64,000 nt of DNA from Triticum aestivum (lineage: Eukaryota > Streptophyta > Magnoliopsida > Poales > Poaceae): assembly GCF_018294505.1 (NCBI RefSeq), contig NC_057796.1:189685597-189749596 (forward strand). Reading direction: 5' to 3'. The notes below the pieces were generated by a model. It saw only the letters and a program-made list of their open reading frames with translations. It did no database searches and had not been told where the DNA came from. Each line of letters begins with the position of its first letter. The stretch's first letter is position 1. Below are positions 47,553-59,820 of this stretch, in pieces. A program made the translations under genes and the position numbers.

Positions 47553-50500
47553 CTCGTCGATTTCCTCCGTGAGAATCGGGACATCTTTGCATGGTCTCCT
47601 AAGGACATGCCGGGTGTTCGGACGGATTTCGCCGAGCAGAAGCTACATGTCCGACCTAATGCCAAGCTAGTGAGGCAGCCCTTGCACCGCCCGTGAGAAG
47701 AGAAGAGAAGATTCGTTGGAGAAGAGATAGCCCGGCTTCTAGCAGCCGGCTTCATTATGGAAGTGCTCTTCCCAGAATGGTTAGCCAACCCAGTCCTTGT
47801 ACTGAAGAAGAATAAGCAATGGCGCATGTGTATCGATTATACCAGCCTCAACAAAGCTTGCCCCAAAGATCCTTTTGCTTTGCCAAGAATCGACCAAGTG
47901 ATAGACTCCACAGCCGGACGCGAGCTGTTGAGTTTTTTGGATGCATACTCAGGGTATTATCAGATCAAGCTGAACCCGGCCGACAGGCTGAAGACCGCCT
48001 TCATCACACCAATCGGAGCCTTTTGCTACCTGACCATGACGTTCGGCTTGAGGAATGTCGGCACCATGTTTCAGCGTTGCATGCAGAAGTGTCTCCTCAA
48101 GTAACTTGGCAGAAACGCTCACGTCTATGTGGACGACATTGTGGTGAAGACGGAGAAGCATGGCACGCTACTAGAAGACCTCAAGGAAACCTTTGAAAAC
48201 TTGCGCCGCTTTCAATTCAAGCTCAACCCGGAGAAATGCGTCTTTGGAGTACTAGCCGGCCAGCTTCTTGGCTTTCTGGTCTCAGAGCGCGGCATAGAGT
48301 GCAACCCTGTGAAGATCAAGGCCATCGAGAGGATGGAGGTACCCACCCGACTGCTGGACGTGCAAAAATTCACCGTCTGCTTGGCATCCATTGGCCGTTT
48401 CATCAGTCGGCTGGGCGAGAAGGCTCTTCCCCTGTACCAGCTCATGAAGAAGACCACTTTTTTCGAGTGGAATGATAAGGCGGACGAAGCTTTTCTCCAG
48501 CTCAAGAAGATATTGACCACTCCGCCTGTCCTGGCGGCTCCGACTGCTAAGGAGCCCATGCTTGTCTACATCACCGCCACCAGCCGGGTGGTCAGCACAG
48601 TCATAGTTGTGGAGCGCAAAGAAGACGGCAAAGCACTACCAGTCCAGAGGCTGGTGTATTACCTGAGTGAAGTGTTGTCCCCGTCCAAACAGAACTACCC
48701 CCACTATCAGAAGATGTGCTACGGCATGCATTTCGCCGCCAAGAAGCTGAAGCCATACTTCCAAGAGCACCCAATCACTATTGTCTGCACTGCTCCACTT
48801 GCAGAGATCATTGGAATCCGAGATGCTTCAGGCCGAGTGGCCAAATGGGCCATAGATTTGGCCCCCTACTCCATCTACTACCATCCTCGCACCGCCATCA
48901 AGTCCCAAGCACTGGCCGACTTCCTCGTCAACTGGACCGAGACCCAGTGCCTGCCGCGAGCGCGGGACTCCACCCATTGGCAGATGCACTTTGATGGTTC
49001 CAAGATGTGCACCGGTTTGGGAGTCGGCATCGTCCTCACCTCTCCCAAAGGCGACAAGTTCAGATATGTGTTGCAAATTCACTTTGCCGCCTCCAACAAC
49101 GTAGCTGAATACGAAGCACTCATACACGGGCTCCGGCTTGCCAAGGAACTCGGCATTGTCCGGATCTTGTGCTATGGTGATTCTGACTTGGTGGTCCAGC
49201 AGTCGTTAGGCGACTGGGACGCCAAAGATGCAAACATGGCAAGCTACCGCTTCCTCGTCCAGCAACTCAGTGGATACTTTGAAGGGTGCGAGTTCCTCCA
49301 TGTGCCATGAAACGACAAGGAGGAAGCTGATGCTTTGGCATGGATCGGCTCCACCCGGCAAGCAATACCAGCCGGCATCGCCCTACAACGCCTCTTCAAG
49401 CCGTCTGTCAAGCCGTCACCAGAATCAGACTCCATCTTCATGTCGGCTCCTCTTGAAGCAGTCGGATCCGGCTCAGGGACTTCAGAACCCAGCCCGGGGA
49501 CTGCAGCAGTCGGCCCAGGGACTTCATCGACACAACAAGCGGCAGCTGACTCCAACCTGCCGCCTCCTGGCCCAACTGCCCTCGTACAAGTAGCAGTTCT
49601 GGCAGTCGAAGAAATAATAGCACCTTCATGGGCGCAGCCCATCCTCAGCTTTCTGGTGAACAAAGAGCTGCCGGCTGATGAGATCTCGGCCCGACAAGTG
49701 TAACGTTGAGCAGCAGCATACACCATTGTCAACAGAGAACTTGTGAGGTGCAGTGTCACTGGTGTGTACCAGCGCTGCGTGGAGCTAGAGAAAGGCCAAG
49801 CAATCCTCAAGGATATCCACCAAGGGGAGTGTGGTCACCACGCGGCTTCAAGATCACTTGTTGCCAAAGCTTTCCGCCATGGTTTTTTCTGGCTGACTGC
49901 TCTAGAAGATGCCAAAGACTTGGTCCAAAAGTGTAAAGGGTGCCAGAAGTTCTGCTCCAAGCCACATCTGCCGGCTTCTACACTCAAGACCATCCCCATT
50001 GCCTGGCCCGTTGCCGTCTGGGGAGTGGACATGGTGGGACCATTCAAGACAGCACCCGGCGGCATGACTGATCTGCTCGTCGCCGTGGACAAATTCACCA
50101 AGTCAATAGAAGCAAAGCCAATCAAGAAGTTGAATGGTCTGACTGCCGTGACTTACATTGCAGACATCACCACTCGGTATGGCATACCACACAGTATCAT
50201 CACCGACAACGGCACAAACTTTGCCAAAGGCTCCTTGGCCCGTTTCTGCGCGACGCAGGGCATCCGACTGGACAAAGCGTCTGTTGCCCATCCGCAGTCA
50301 AACGGCCAAGTGGAGCGAGCAAACGGCCTCATTTTGTCCGGCATCAAGCCCCGACTGGTCGAGCCTCTGGAGCGTTCGGCCGGCTGTTGGATGGATGAGC
50401 TGCCGGCCATCCTCTGAAGCTTGCGCACAACTCCGAACAAGTCAACCGGCTTCACGCCTTTCTTCCTCGTCTACGGTGCCGAAGCTGTCATCCCGATGGA

Positions 50501-50894
50501 CCTAGAATTCGACTCCCCCCGAGTCGCCATGTACACTGAGGAGGAGGCCAAAGAAGCACGAGAAGACGGCGTCGATCTGCTGGAAGAGGGCCGGCTGTTG
50601 GCACTCAGCCGGTCCACCATATACCAGCAGAGTCTACGCCGATACTATAACTGAAAGGTCAAGCCAAGATCCTTCCAAGAGGGAAACCTTGTGCTCCGGC
50701 TGATCCAGCGAACAGCCGGCCAGCACAAGCTCTCGGGACCTTGGGAAGGCCCCTTCATCATCAGCAAATTTTTGGGCAACGACTCCTACTACCTAATCGA
50801 CGCTCAAAAGCCCAGAGCACGCAAACGAGACGACTCCGGCAAGGAGACAGAGAGGTTGTGGAATGCAAACCTCCTTCGAAGATTTTACAGTTGA
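47553..50894 (+). pseudogene. Element D pol (RT, RNase H, integrase), many stops
   Basis: Reverse transcriptase spans 47757-48500 with MCIDYTSLNKACP and HVYVDDIVV (YVDD intact). A TAA at 48102-48104 replaces the Gln codon seen in E. RNase H regions follow: the first degenerate, the second archaeal-type (MHFDGSKM, NNVAEYEALIHGLRL). A TGA at 49308-49310 ends that frame. The integrase has an HQGECGHH..CKGCQ finger and D, D, E residues in GVDMVGPF, ITDNGTNF and QVERANG. TGA codons stand at 50415-50417 and 50652-50654. The tail ends NLLRRFYS at 50894. RT and integrase motifs remain readable, but the frame is broken at least five times. Confidence 0.88.
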
Positions 50895-51563
50895 TGCAGT
50901 ATGTACCACGCTACCTTTCGTGTTAAGTACAAAGACTCTGGGTCCCCCGAGAAGAGCTCGGGGGCTACCCTCTTTTATCTATATGATAAGTATTATGCCT
51001 ATGAATGTCTTATTTCATTATTCCGCCTGGCACCGGGTTTGACCAGTCGGCCCGGGGGCTCGCCGCCTCGTACTATGTGGTGCTTCCTGCAGCCGGACAA
51101 GTAGTGTCTTGGCACCTAAACCTTCTCCTGCCAAAGCTGCAGCTCGCAGAGCGACTGTCCGGTGGGCAGGTGTTAAAGGTAGAAAAGGGTGCCCACAAGA
51201 AAAATGGCTAAGGACCCAAAGCATGTACATAGTTCAAGCTAGCTTCCCGCCTCATCGACCGGCTGCTGAGCAGCCGGCCGGCCGGCTTCTACTTAACTTG
51301 CTAGCGCTCTAGTCGGCTAAGTATGTGCCCTCCCGAAAGTAGCTAAGTACATGACCCAGCCACAGTCCGCAGAACGGCTGTCTGGCTGGCAAGATGGCAG
51401 CTAAGGGAGGGCGGGAAAGGAAAAAAGCCAAGGAGCAGAAAGCAAGAAAAATCAGAAGTCGGCAAAAACCCAACTTGTGTGTAAGAATATTTACATGTCA
51501 AAAGGCCCTTGGCTAGCATTCAACAGAGTTTGAAATACACCCCGCGGGTGGAATTGTGCAAAT
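50895..51563. other. Element D spacer after pol
   Basis: Non-coding. It contains a near-perfect palindrome, CCGGCTGCTGAGCAGCCGG (51260-51278), and a partial internal duplication of a CAGAACGGCTGTC..GGCAAG..GGCTAAG phrase (about 51146-51212 and 51370-51410). Confidence 0.6.
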
Positions 51564-52251
51564 TTAAGAAAGTTTGTCAAGACTGATAAAACAGGAAAAA
51601 TAAAGATAAGTCGGCGGCCTAGGGAGCAGCAGAGGGGCCGGATGGTTGGCGGAGTCGGTAGTGCCGGTTGGTGGAGTGGACGGCTGGTCAGTCTCCTCTT
51701 GGTCGCCTCCAGCAGCAGTCGGCACACTCGAGTGCGGCTCGTTGTTTGAGGCATGGTCAAGCTGAGGCTGGCCGTCTGCTCCGACCTCTGGCATATCTTC
51801 TTCGCCTTCCTCATCCTCCTCGTCTTCTCCTTTGTCGTTGGAGTCGATCATCTTGGCCGAGTCTTCATCATCCTCCGGGTTCAGCCCGAACCACTCCGGT
51901 GGCGCCTCGGCACCATTCTCAGCCAGCTCAGGAACGGATGTGCTGGTGTTGGTGTACTCAGCAATCGCCGCCGCCCGTCTGACAAGATCACGCTCCACCG
52001 CCACCAGCTCCACCTGGGCCTCCTGCCAAAACGTGGTCAACTGGGCTAGATTTAGCCCAGGATACCACGCCTTGACGAACTCCAAGGCCCGGCGCGCTCC
52101 AGCCCAGGCCGAGGAACCCTTCCAAGCCTCGAGTCGGCCGACCGCCACCTCCAGCCAGTCGGCAGTTCGGCTAGGAGTGCGCGGAGCCCGCATGTCTGGC
52201 CAAAGGGCAGAGATCGCCTGGGCCCCGACACGCTGAAGACGGCGCAGCATC
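51564..52251 (-). pseudogene. Element D antisense gene, last exon, truncated by E
   Basis: A minus-strand frame opposite to pol. It contains TPSRTADWLEVAVGRLEAW, LEFVKAWYPGLNLAQL and a strongly acidic tail (51800-51860). It is clearly homologous to 60611-61165 in E. The upstream part is cut off at 52251, where E's LTR begins. In D the codon before PDMRAPRTPS is Trp (open), whereas E has a stop there. Confidence 0.75.
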
Positions 52252-53393
52252 TGTCGGAGTAATTGGCCACGGGTAGCCTCACCGACTACCCCTGGCTCTT
52301 CAGAAAGTTTATCAGGCGTTTGGGCCTTCAAGCACTCCAAGCGTTTCGGCCGCCTTCCCGGGCCGGCTTCCACTAAAGCCGGCTCCCGGAAGGCGACCCA
52401 GCCTCACCAACTCCAAGAAGCCGGCCAAGAAGGACGCCGACTCCTAGAAGCCGGCCAAGACCACAACCACTCCTCTATAACGGCGACATGACAGGGTGTG
52501 GCCACAGTGCGGCCCACGACCCCCTAAGCCCGAGGCGGGCATGGCTACAGGAGGCCGTACGGGGGGGATGTCCCCCGTGCGGCCGGGCACTGTAGCCACG
52601 CCAGCTACGACGTCATCCACGACCCACTCCTGTACGGCCCAAGGACTGCGGGCCCCTTCAGCCAGAGAGAGGCGTGAAGGCGGCCCGGCTTTTTCTAGGC
52701 GGCCAGGAGCATAGCCGGCCTCCAGAAGCCGGCGACTCCCTTCCTCGAAGCAGGAGCCCCATTAAGGAGACAAGACGAGGTGAGGCTACAGTGATAGCCC
52801 CCGATGCGGATCACTGTAGCCACGCTTACCTCGACAAAGCCCTCATCATCAGAGGCGCGGCTACATTAAGCAGCCGCCGACAAGACCCTAGGCAGTGGGG
52901 CCGGCTTGTCGACCGAGGAGCCGGCAGCCGGCGGGACCCAGCAGCCGGCGGAGAAGCCGGCAGGCGTAGACACTGGCGGCTAGGGCCAGGTCCCAGTCGG
53001 ATTACCATTGTACCCCCGGGGGGTAGGCCTATATAAACCCCCCGGAGCACCCATGCAAAGGGTTCGCACCTCTGCATGCTTGGCTTCCGAGCATAGCACA
53101 CACACACACGCACACCACAGATAGAGAGAAGCAAGAGCTAGCCTTGTTCTTCTTCTCCCTTGATCCCAACAGCTCTAGGAGCGATTGTAGCTACTCTTTA
53201 TCAATCTAGTGATCATGCGGAGACCCCGCAGAGCAGGACTAGGGGTGTTATCTCCTCGGAGAGCCCCGAACCTGGGTAAGATTCGCCGGCGTGCATGTCT
53301 TCGCCTCATCCCGTTTCCAGGCACCGGCGACGTTTTATTGGCTCCCACAATGATAAGCCATCCCTTGGCATATGTCGCACCAACCACCCGACA
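52252..53393 (+). repeat. 5' LTR of element E
   Basis: 1142 bp, TGTCGG..CCGACA. TATATAAA at 53030-53037. A CA microsatellite at 53098-53117. Several copies of GGCTACAGTG / CACTGTAGCCACGC occur in both orientations at about 52500, 52590, 52790 and 52805. Confidence 0.9.
53030..53037 (+). promoter_or_regulatory. TATA box of element E LTR
   Basis: TATATAAA within GGCCTATATAAACCCCCCGG; conserved in D. Confidence 0.6.
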
Positions 53394-53413
53394 TTTGGCG
53401 CCCACCATGGGGC
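53394..53413 (+). other. Primer binding site region of element E
   Basis: TTTGGCGCCCACCATGGGGC immediately after the LTR. The ATG in it is the likely gag start. Confidence 0.7.
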
Positions 53414-56403
53414 CAGGTGCACCGTTGTCCGGAGACCTGTTCTGGACGGGAACCCTTTTCCTTCCCCGCGAGCGCAGCCAGCCTGCTGCGCCCGATGGCG
53501 TTTGCCCCGACGCGCTGCAAAGCGTCGACGACGCCTGCGCAGCGAGCCGCCTCGCCGATCTGCTCGGCGAGACACGCATCTCCGACGAGCCTGCGTCCGA
53601 CGCAGGCACCGATTACCCCGAGAGCCGCCTCGTCAGCCTCCTCGACCAACTTCACGTCTCCAGCGAGCCTGCTGCGGACATGGAGTCTGTTGGCTCCACC
53701 GACCCGATGCTCATCGACTCGGACACTGCATCCCTCGACGCCTACCCCTCCGACGTGGTGGTCTTCGACGACCCACTCCCTCGAGCTGACAGCGGCAGCA
53801 GCGCTGTCACCGAAGTGCTGGTCATCAGCCACGTCTCCAATTCGGGCGGGAGCGCCCGCGACGCTCAGCAAGCAGCAATGCACGACCTCTCCATCCCCCT
53901 CGGCCGACGCCGACGCCGAGACACTGGAGGCACGCCGCCTTGCCCTCATCGCGGAGAGCAAGAAGATAGCCTCGATGAGACGCCTCACCGAGGCCCACCA
54001 GCGCGAAGTCGACCGCGCCGCCTTCGGGACGCCGCCGCCCAGCGGCCTGAGCCGAGCCGGCTTCGTCCAGAAGCGCCGCGCGGCCGTTGCCAGCATGCTG
54101 GGCGCAAATCGCCCCGTCTACGCCACCCCGCTCGAGAATCTGCGAGCCGCTCAGGCGGCTGCAGAGGAGCTCAATGGGCTGGGAGCCGATGAGCTCCCCT
54201 ACATGACAAGACGGATCCAGCAGCTGATCGACGCGGCTGCAGAACGGCACGAAGCCGGCGCCCGAGCTGATAGCCATCCCCCGCGCCGGGAGCACGCTGC
54301 GACGTCCCGCTCGCCGACTGCGAGCGGCACGCGCCAGAGGAAAGACAAGGAGCCGGCTGCCAGCCGCAGCCGGACTCGCATCACTATCGAGCGCGACGCG
54401 GATGGCCGCCCTCGGGCGGTCGAACACCAAGGAAACCTGCCGCCTCCCCCGCCTCGAAGAGAAAGACGGCTCACTCCGCCGCCCATCATGCATCCGACTC
54501 TTGGCGACCGACTCGGCCGCCGCGAAGGAGTCGGCGAGAGTGACGCCCGCCACAGGATCGACCGCCTTGCTCGGTCCTTGGCGTTAGAAGAAGAAGACGA
54601 TGTCGGCCCGCCATGCTTTGGCCCCCGCATCCGCGACGAGCCCTTCCCCAAAGGGTTCTCGCTCCCCAGAGACACACCCAAGTACAACGGCTCAGTGAAG
54701 CCAGAAGATTGGCTCATCGACTACTCCACAGCCGTCAGCATCGCCAACGGCAATCGGCGCGTCGCCGTGAAATACGTCCCCTTGATGCTGCAAGGGACGG
54801 CGCGCACGTGGCTCAACAGCCTCAAGCCGTACAGCATCAACAGCTGGCTGGACTTCACCGAGGTTTTCGTCCGCAACTTCACCAGCACCTACAAGCGGCC
54901 TCCCAAGCCTCGCCAGCTCTCCCTCTGCGTCCAAGGGCCCAACGAGTCGACCCGCGACTACCTCACGCGATGGGCCGAGCTCCGCAACTCCTGCGAGGGA
55001 GTGCACGAGGTCCAGGCCATCGAGTACTTCACTGCCGGGTGCCGAGAGGGCACCCTCCTCAAGCACCGACTCCTCTGCGACGAACCGGCTACCCTCGATG
55101 AGCTGCTGATCACCGCCGACAAGTACGCCACCACCGACTCCTCCATGAAGACCGAGCTCCGAGTGGATGCCTCGGGGAAAGTAATTGCTCCGGCTCCCAA
55201 GACGCCGGCTGGCGACCCAAACCGGCGCCCCTACCAGAACGACCACAAGCGCAAGGGCCCCATGCCGACTTCCTCCAGTCGGCAGGTGGCCACAGTTGAA
55301 GACGAGCAGCCCGAGCAGCGGCCCGCTCCCAAGAAGAAGGGAGGCCGGCCGCCCTGGCAGCCGTCCTTCTCCTACGAGCAAGCACTCGATGCTCCCTGCA
55401 AGTTCCACAACGGCGCGAAGCCGTCCAACCATACAACACGTAAATGCCACTGGCTCACCCGCATCACCAAGGGCGAAGGGATGGTGCCGCCTCCGCCTCC
55501 CGGCCCGCCGCCTCCAGCTCCCCAGCAGCCGGCGGCCCGGCCTGCAGTCGGCGCCATCCAGGACGAGTTCCCCGAAGCGCACGACGCCTACGTCGTCTTC
55601 ACGAGTCAAGCCGACGACAAGCGCAGCCGACGCCGGCAACACCAAGAAGTAAACGCAGTCGTCTCTAGCACCGCCGAATTCATGCACTGGTCGGAAAAGC
55701 CCATCAGCTGGAGCCAGGCCGACCACCCAGAGGTGATGCCTTCGCCTGGCTCCTATGCTATGGTCTTGGACGTCACCCTTGCGACGGAGAGGCGAGCTGC
55801 CAGATTTTCCCGTGTCCTGATAGACGGCGGAAGCAGTATCAACATACTGTACCGCGACACCATGGACAAGCTGAACATCAAAGCAAAGCAGCTCATGCTG
55901 AGCCGCACTGTCTTCCATGGTATCGTACCCGCCTATCTTGCTCTCCAATCGGCAAGATCAAAATGGATGTTCTCTTCGGAGACAAAGATCACTTCCGCCG
56001 GGAAGCAATATGGTTCGAGGTGGTGGACCTGGAGAGCCCCTATCATGCGTTTCTTGGCCGACCTGCTTTGGCCAAGTTCATGGCTGTGCCCCACTATGCC
56101 TACCTGAAGATGAAGATGCCGAGCTCGAAGGGGATCATCACGGTAGCCGGCGACTACAAGAAGTCCATCGAGTGTGCCATGGCCAGCAGCCGGCTGGCCG
56201 AGTCCCTCGCGGTGGCCGAAGAAAAGAAGATGTTGGAGCGGGTTGTGGCCATGGCCGGCAAGCAGCCGGCCTTGTCCCCCAACCCCAAGGACTGTGATGC
56301 GCAGGGCTCCTTCCAGCCTGCGAAAGAGACAAAGAAGATACCTCTAGACCCAGAGCACCCGGAGAGGTTCGCCGTGATTGGGGCAAACTTGGACAGTAAA
56401 TAG
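53407..56403 (+). pseudogene. Element E gag-protease, two frameshifts
   Basis: Start at ATG 53407 (MGPGAPLSGDLFWTG). It is open to about 53900, where the frame slips inside a GACGCCGACGCC repeat. The second frame (54192 on) covers most of gag: basic linker, RDEPFPKGFSLPRDTPKYNG, core (PLMLQGTARTWLNSLK, ESTRDYLTRWAELRNSCEG), the knuckle CKFHNGAKPSNHTTRKC (about 55396-55450), then retropepsin VLIDGGSSINILYRD (about 55815-55855). It slips again near 55930. The third frame carries WFEVVDLESPYHAFLGRPAL and ends at TAG 56401-56403. Gag packages RNA and retropepsin matures the polyprotein; here both are interrupted. Confidence 0.85.
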
Positions 56404-59400
56404 GAAGGCGAGCTCGCCGACTTCCTCTGTGAGAATCGAGACATCTTTGCATGGTCCCCAAAGGACATGCCGGGTGTCCCGAAGGATTTCGCCGAGCACA
56501 AGTTACATGTCCGAGCTGATGCGAAGCCAGTCAGGCAACCCCTCCGCCAACTATCAGAAGAGAAACGAAGAATCGTGGGAGAAGAGATAGCCCGGCTCCT
56601 TGCAGCCGGCTTCATCATGGAAGTGTTCTTTCCAGAATGGCTTGCCAATCCAGTTCTGGTTTTGAAGAAGAATAACAAGTGGCGCATGTGTATAGACTAC
56701 ACAAGTTTGAACAAGGCCTGCCCAAAGGATCCGTTTGCTTTGCCACGGATTGACCAAGTGATAGACTCCACAGCCGGATGCGAGCTGTTGTGTTTTTTGG
56801 ATGCATACTCAGGGTATCATCAGATCAAGTTGGACCCGGCTGACCGCCTGAAGACTGCCTTCATCACACCCTTTGGAGCTTTCTGCTACCTGACAATGAC
56901 ATTCGGCTTGAGAAACGCCGGTGCCACTTTTCAGCGTTGCATGCAGAAATGTCTTTTGAAACAACTCGGCAGAAATGCCCACGTCTACGTAGACGACATT
57001 GTGGTGAAGACAGAGAAGCGCGGTACCTTGCTGGAAGACCTGAAGGAAATATTCGCCAACTTGCGCCGATTCCAGATCAAGCTCAACCCCGAGAAGTGCG
57101 TGTTCGGAGTGCCAGCCGGCCAGCTGCTAGGCTTCCTGGTCTCCGAACGCGGCATTGAGTGCAACACTGTCAAGATCAAAGCCATCGAGAGGATGGAGAT
57201 TCCCACCAAACTGCGAGATGTGCAGAAGTTCACTGGCTGCTTAGCCTCCCTGAACCGTTTTATCAGCCGACTAGGAGAGAAGGCCCTCCCCCTGTACCGA
57301 CTCATGAAGAAGTCCACTCACTTTGAGTGGAATGATCAAGCCGACCAAGCCTTCCATGAGTTGAAGAAAATGTTGACCACTCCGCCTGTCCTGGCCGCGC
57401 CGACTGAGAAGGAGCCCATGCTCCTCTACATCGCCGCGACAAGCCGAGTCGTCAGCACTGTTGTTGTGGTCCAGCGCCCGGAGGAAGGCCGAGCCCAGCT
57501 GGTCCAGAGGCCGGTCTACTACCTCAGCGAAGTACTGTCCAGCTCAAAGCAAAACTACCCGCACTATCAGAAGATGTGCTATTGGGTATACTTCGCTGCC
57601 AAGAAATTGAAGCCCTACTTCCAAGAGCACCCCATCACGGTCGTGTGCACTGCCCCGCTCGCCGAGATCATAGGCAGCAGGGATGCATCCGGCCGGGTGG
57701 CCAAATGGGCCATTGCCTTGGCGCCCTACACGATCTTCTATCAACCCCGCACCGCCATCAAGTCGCAAGCATTGGCCGACTTCCTCGTCGACTGGGCCGA
57801 GACCCAGTACTTACCGCCGGCTCCCGACTCCACCCATTGGCGGATGCACTTTGACGGGTCCAAGATGCGCACCGGCTTGGGAGCCGGCATCGTCCTCACC
57901 TCTCCCAAAGGCGACAAGCTCAAGTACACGCTGCAGATCCACTTCGCCGCCTCCAACAACGTGGCCGAGTACGAGGCGCTCGTACATGGGCTCCGGCTAG
58001 CCAAAGAACTCGGCATACGCCGGATCTTGTGCTACGGCGACTCAGACTTAGTGGTCCAGCAATCATCTGGCGACTGGGACGCCAACGACGCAAACATGGC
58101 AAGCTACCGATTCCTCGTCCAGCAGATGAGCGGATACTTCGAAGGGTGCGAGTTCCTTCACGTGCCAAGGGCCGACAACGACCAAGCAGATGCCCTAGCA
58201 CGGGTCGGCTCCACCCGACAAGCCATACCGACTGGCGTCTCCCTCCAGCGCCTCCTCAAGCCATCCATCAAGCCGTCTTCAGAGTCGGATTCCATCTTCG
58301 TACCGCCTGCGCCAGAAATAGCCGGATCCGGCTCAAGAAATCCCGCAGGCGGCGCGGGGACTTCGACGACTGCCCCGGGGACTGACGTAGTCGCACCCGG
58401 CCCAGGGACTTCAGAACCCGGCCCGGGGACTACAGCAGTCGGCCCGGGGACTGCAACGACACAAGAAGCGGAGGACGACTCCAATGCAACACCCAACCCA
58501 CCCACCCGAGTCATGGTGGCCACATTAACAGCAGAAGAAGTCACAGCTCCCTCATGGGCCCAGCCCATCCTCAAGTTCCTAGTTAGCAGAGAGCTGCCGA
58601 CTGATGAGATCGCAGCAAGACTAGTGCAACGACGAGCCGCAGCATACACAATAATCAACAGGGAGCTCGTGAAGCGCAGCGTCACTGGAGTCTTCCAGCG
58701 TTGCGTTGAGCCAGAAAAAGGAGTGGCAATCCTCAAAGACATCCACCAAGGCGAATGCTGCCATCACGCCGCCTCAAGATCCCTCGTGGCCAAGGCTTTC
58801 CGCCATGGGTTCTTCTGGCCGACTGCCTTGGAGGAAGCTAAAGAAATAGTGAAGAGCTGCAGAGGATGTCAAGTCTTCAGTTCCAAACAACACCTGCCGG
58901 CTTCTGCCCTCAAGACCATTCCCCTCACCTGGCCTTTTGCCGTCTGGGGCCTGGACATGGTGGGCCCTTTCAAGACGGCCCGCGGTGGCTTAACACATCT
59001 ACTCGTTGCTGTGGACAAGTTCACAAAGTGGATCGAAGCAAAGCCGATTAAGAAGCTGAACGGGCCGACTGCCGTGACATTCATCACCGACATCACTACT
59101 CGGTACGGCGTGCCGCACAGCATCATCACCGACAACGGCACGAACTTCGCCAAAGGCGCACTGGCACGTTTCTGCGCGACACAGGGCATCCGACTGGACT
59201 TAGCGTCCGTTGCCCACCCGCAGTCAAACGGCCAGGTCGAGCGAGCAAATGGACTTATCCTCTCCGGCATCAAGCCCTGACTGGTTGTACCACTGGAGCG
59301 ATCGGCCGGCTGCTGGCTCGAAGAGCTGCCGGCTGTCCTCTGGAGTCTGCGAACTACACCCAACAAGTCAACCGGCTTCACTCCATTCTTCCTTGTGTAC

Positions 59401-59820
59401 GGTGCCGAGGCTGTCATCCCAACAGACATCGAGTTCGACTCACCTCGGATCACCATGTACACGGAGGAGGAAGCCAAAGAAGCAAGAGAAGACGGCGTCG
59501 ACCTACTGGAAGAAGGCCGGCTGTTAGCCCTCAGCCGGTCCGCCATCTACCAGCAAGGCCTGCGCCGCTACTACAACCGCAAGGTCAAGCCAAGATCCTT
59601 CCAAGAGGGCGACCTTGTGCTCCGGCTGATCCAGCGAACAGCCGGCCAGCACAAGCTCTCGGCCCCTTGGGAAGGCCCCTTCGTCGACAGCAAGGCACTC
59701 GGCAACGACTCCTACTACTTGATCGACGCGCAAAAGCCAAGAGCACGCAAGAGAGACGACTCCGGCAAGGAGTCGGAGCGACCATGGAACGCAAACCTCC
59801 TAAGACGATTTTACAGCTGA
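56404..59820 (+). pseudogene. Element E pol (RT, two RNase H, integrase), one internal stop
   Basis: One frame apart from a TGA at 59278-59280. From the Met at 56467: RT motifs MCIDYTSLNKACP (73-85), FLDAYSGYHQ (110-119) and YVDD (174-177). The first RNase H (about 305-440) lacks the expected first Asp (LYIAATSRVVS). The second, archaeal-type RNase H keeps D463, E503, D525 and D575. A Gly-Pro-Thr repeat linker spans about 618-668. Integrase has an H2C2 finger (about 760-801) and D830, D889 and E925. After the stop the same frame continues to NLLRRFYS at 59820. The frame is also cut off from gag by the TAG at 56401. It is the best preserved pol of the two related elements. Confidence 0.92.
58318..58470 (+). 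repeat. GPGT-coding tandem repeat in pol linker
   Basis: About four copies of a ~24-30 bp phrase (GGCCCGGGGACT..) code for GPGTS/GPGTT repeats between RNase H and integrase. Element D has a shorter version at 49470-49530. Confidence 0.7.

Larger units (their letters stand above)
43230..52251 (+). mobile_element. Element D: Tat-lineage Gypsy, decayed, interrupted by E
   Basis: Plus-strand element: 5' LTR 43230-44403, PBS region, gag-protease, pol to 50894, then a minus-strand antisense frame cut at 52251 by the LTR of element E. Its 3' LTR is not in the window. Internal sequence is clearly homologous to E throughout but carries many stops and frameshifts, so it is the older copy. Confidence 0.88.

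Noticed and set aside
56395..56409. TAG between protease and RT of element E as a programmed readthrough stop
   Set aside because: D also has a stop nearby, but at a different codon of the alignment, and both elements contain other nonsense codons and frameshifts. Independent decay explains it.
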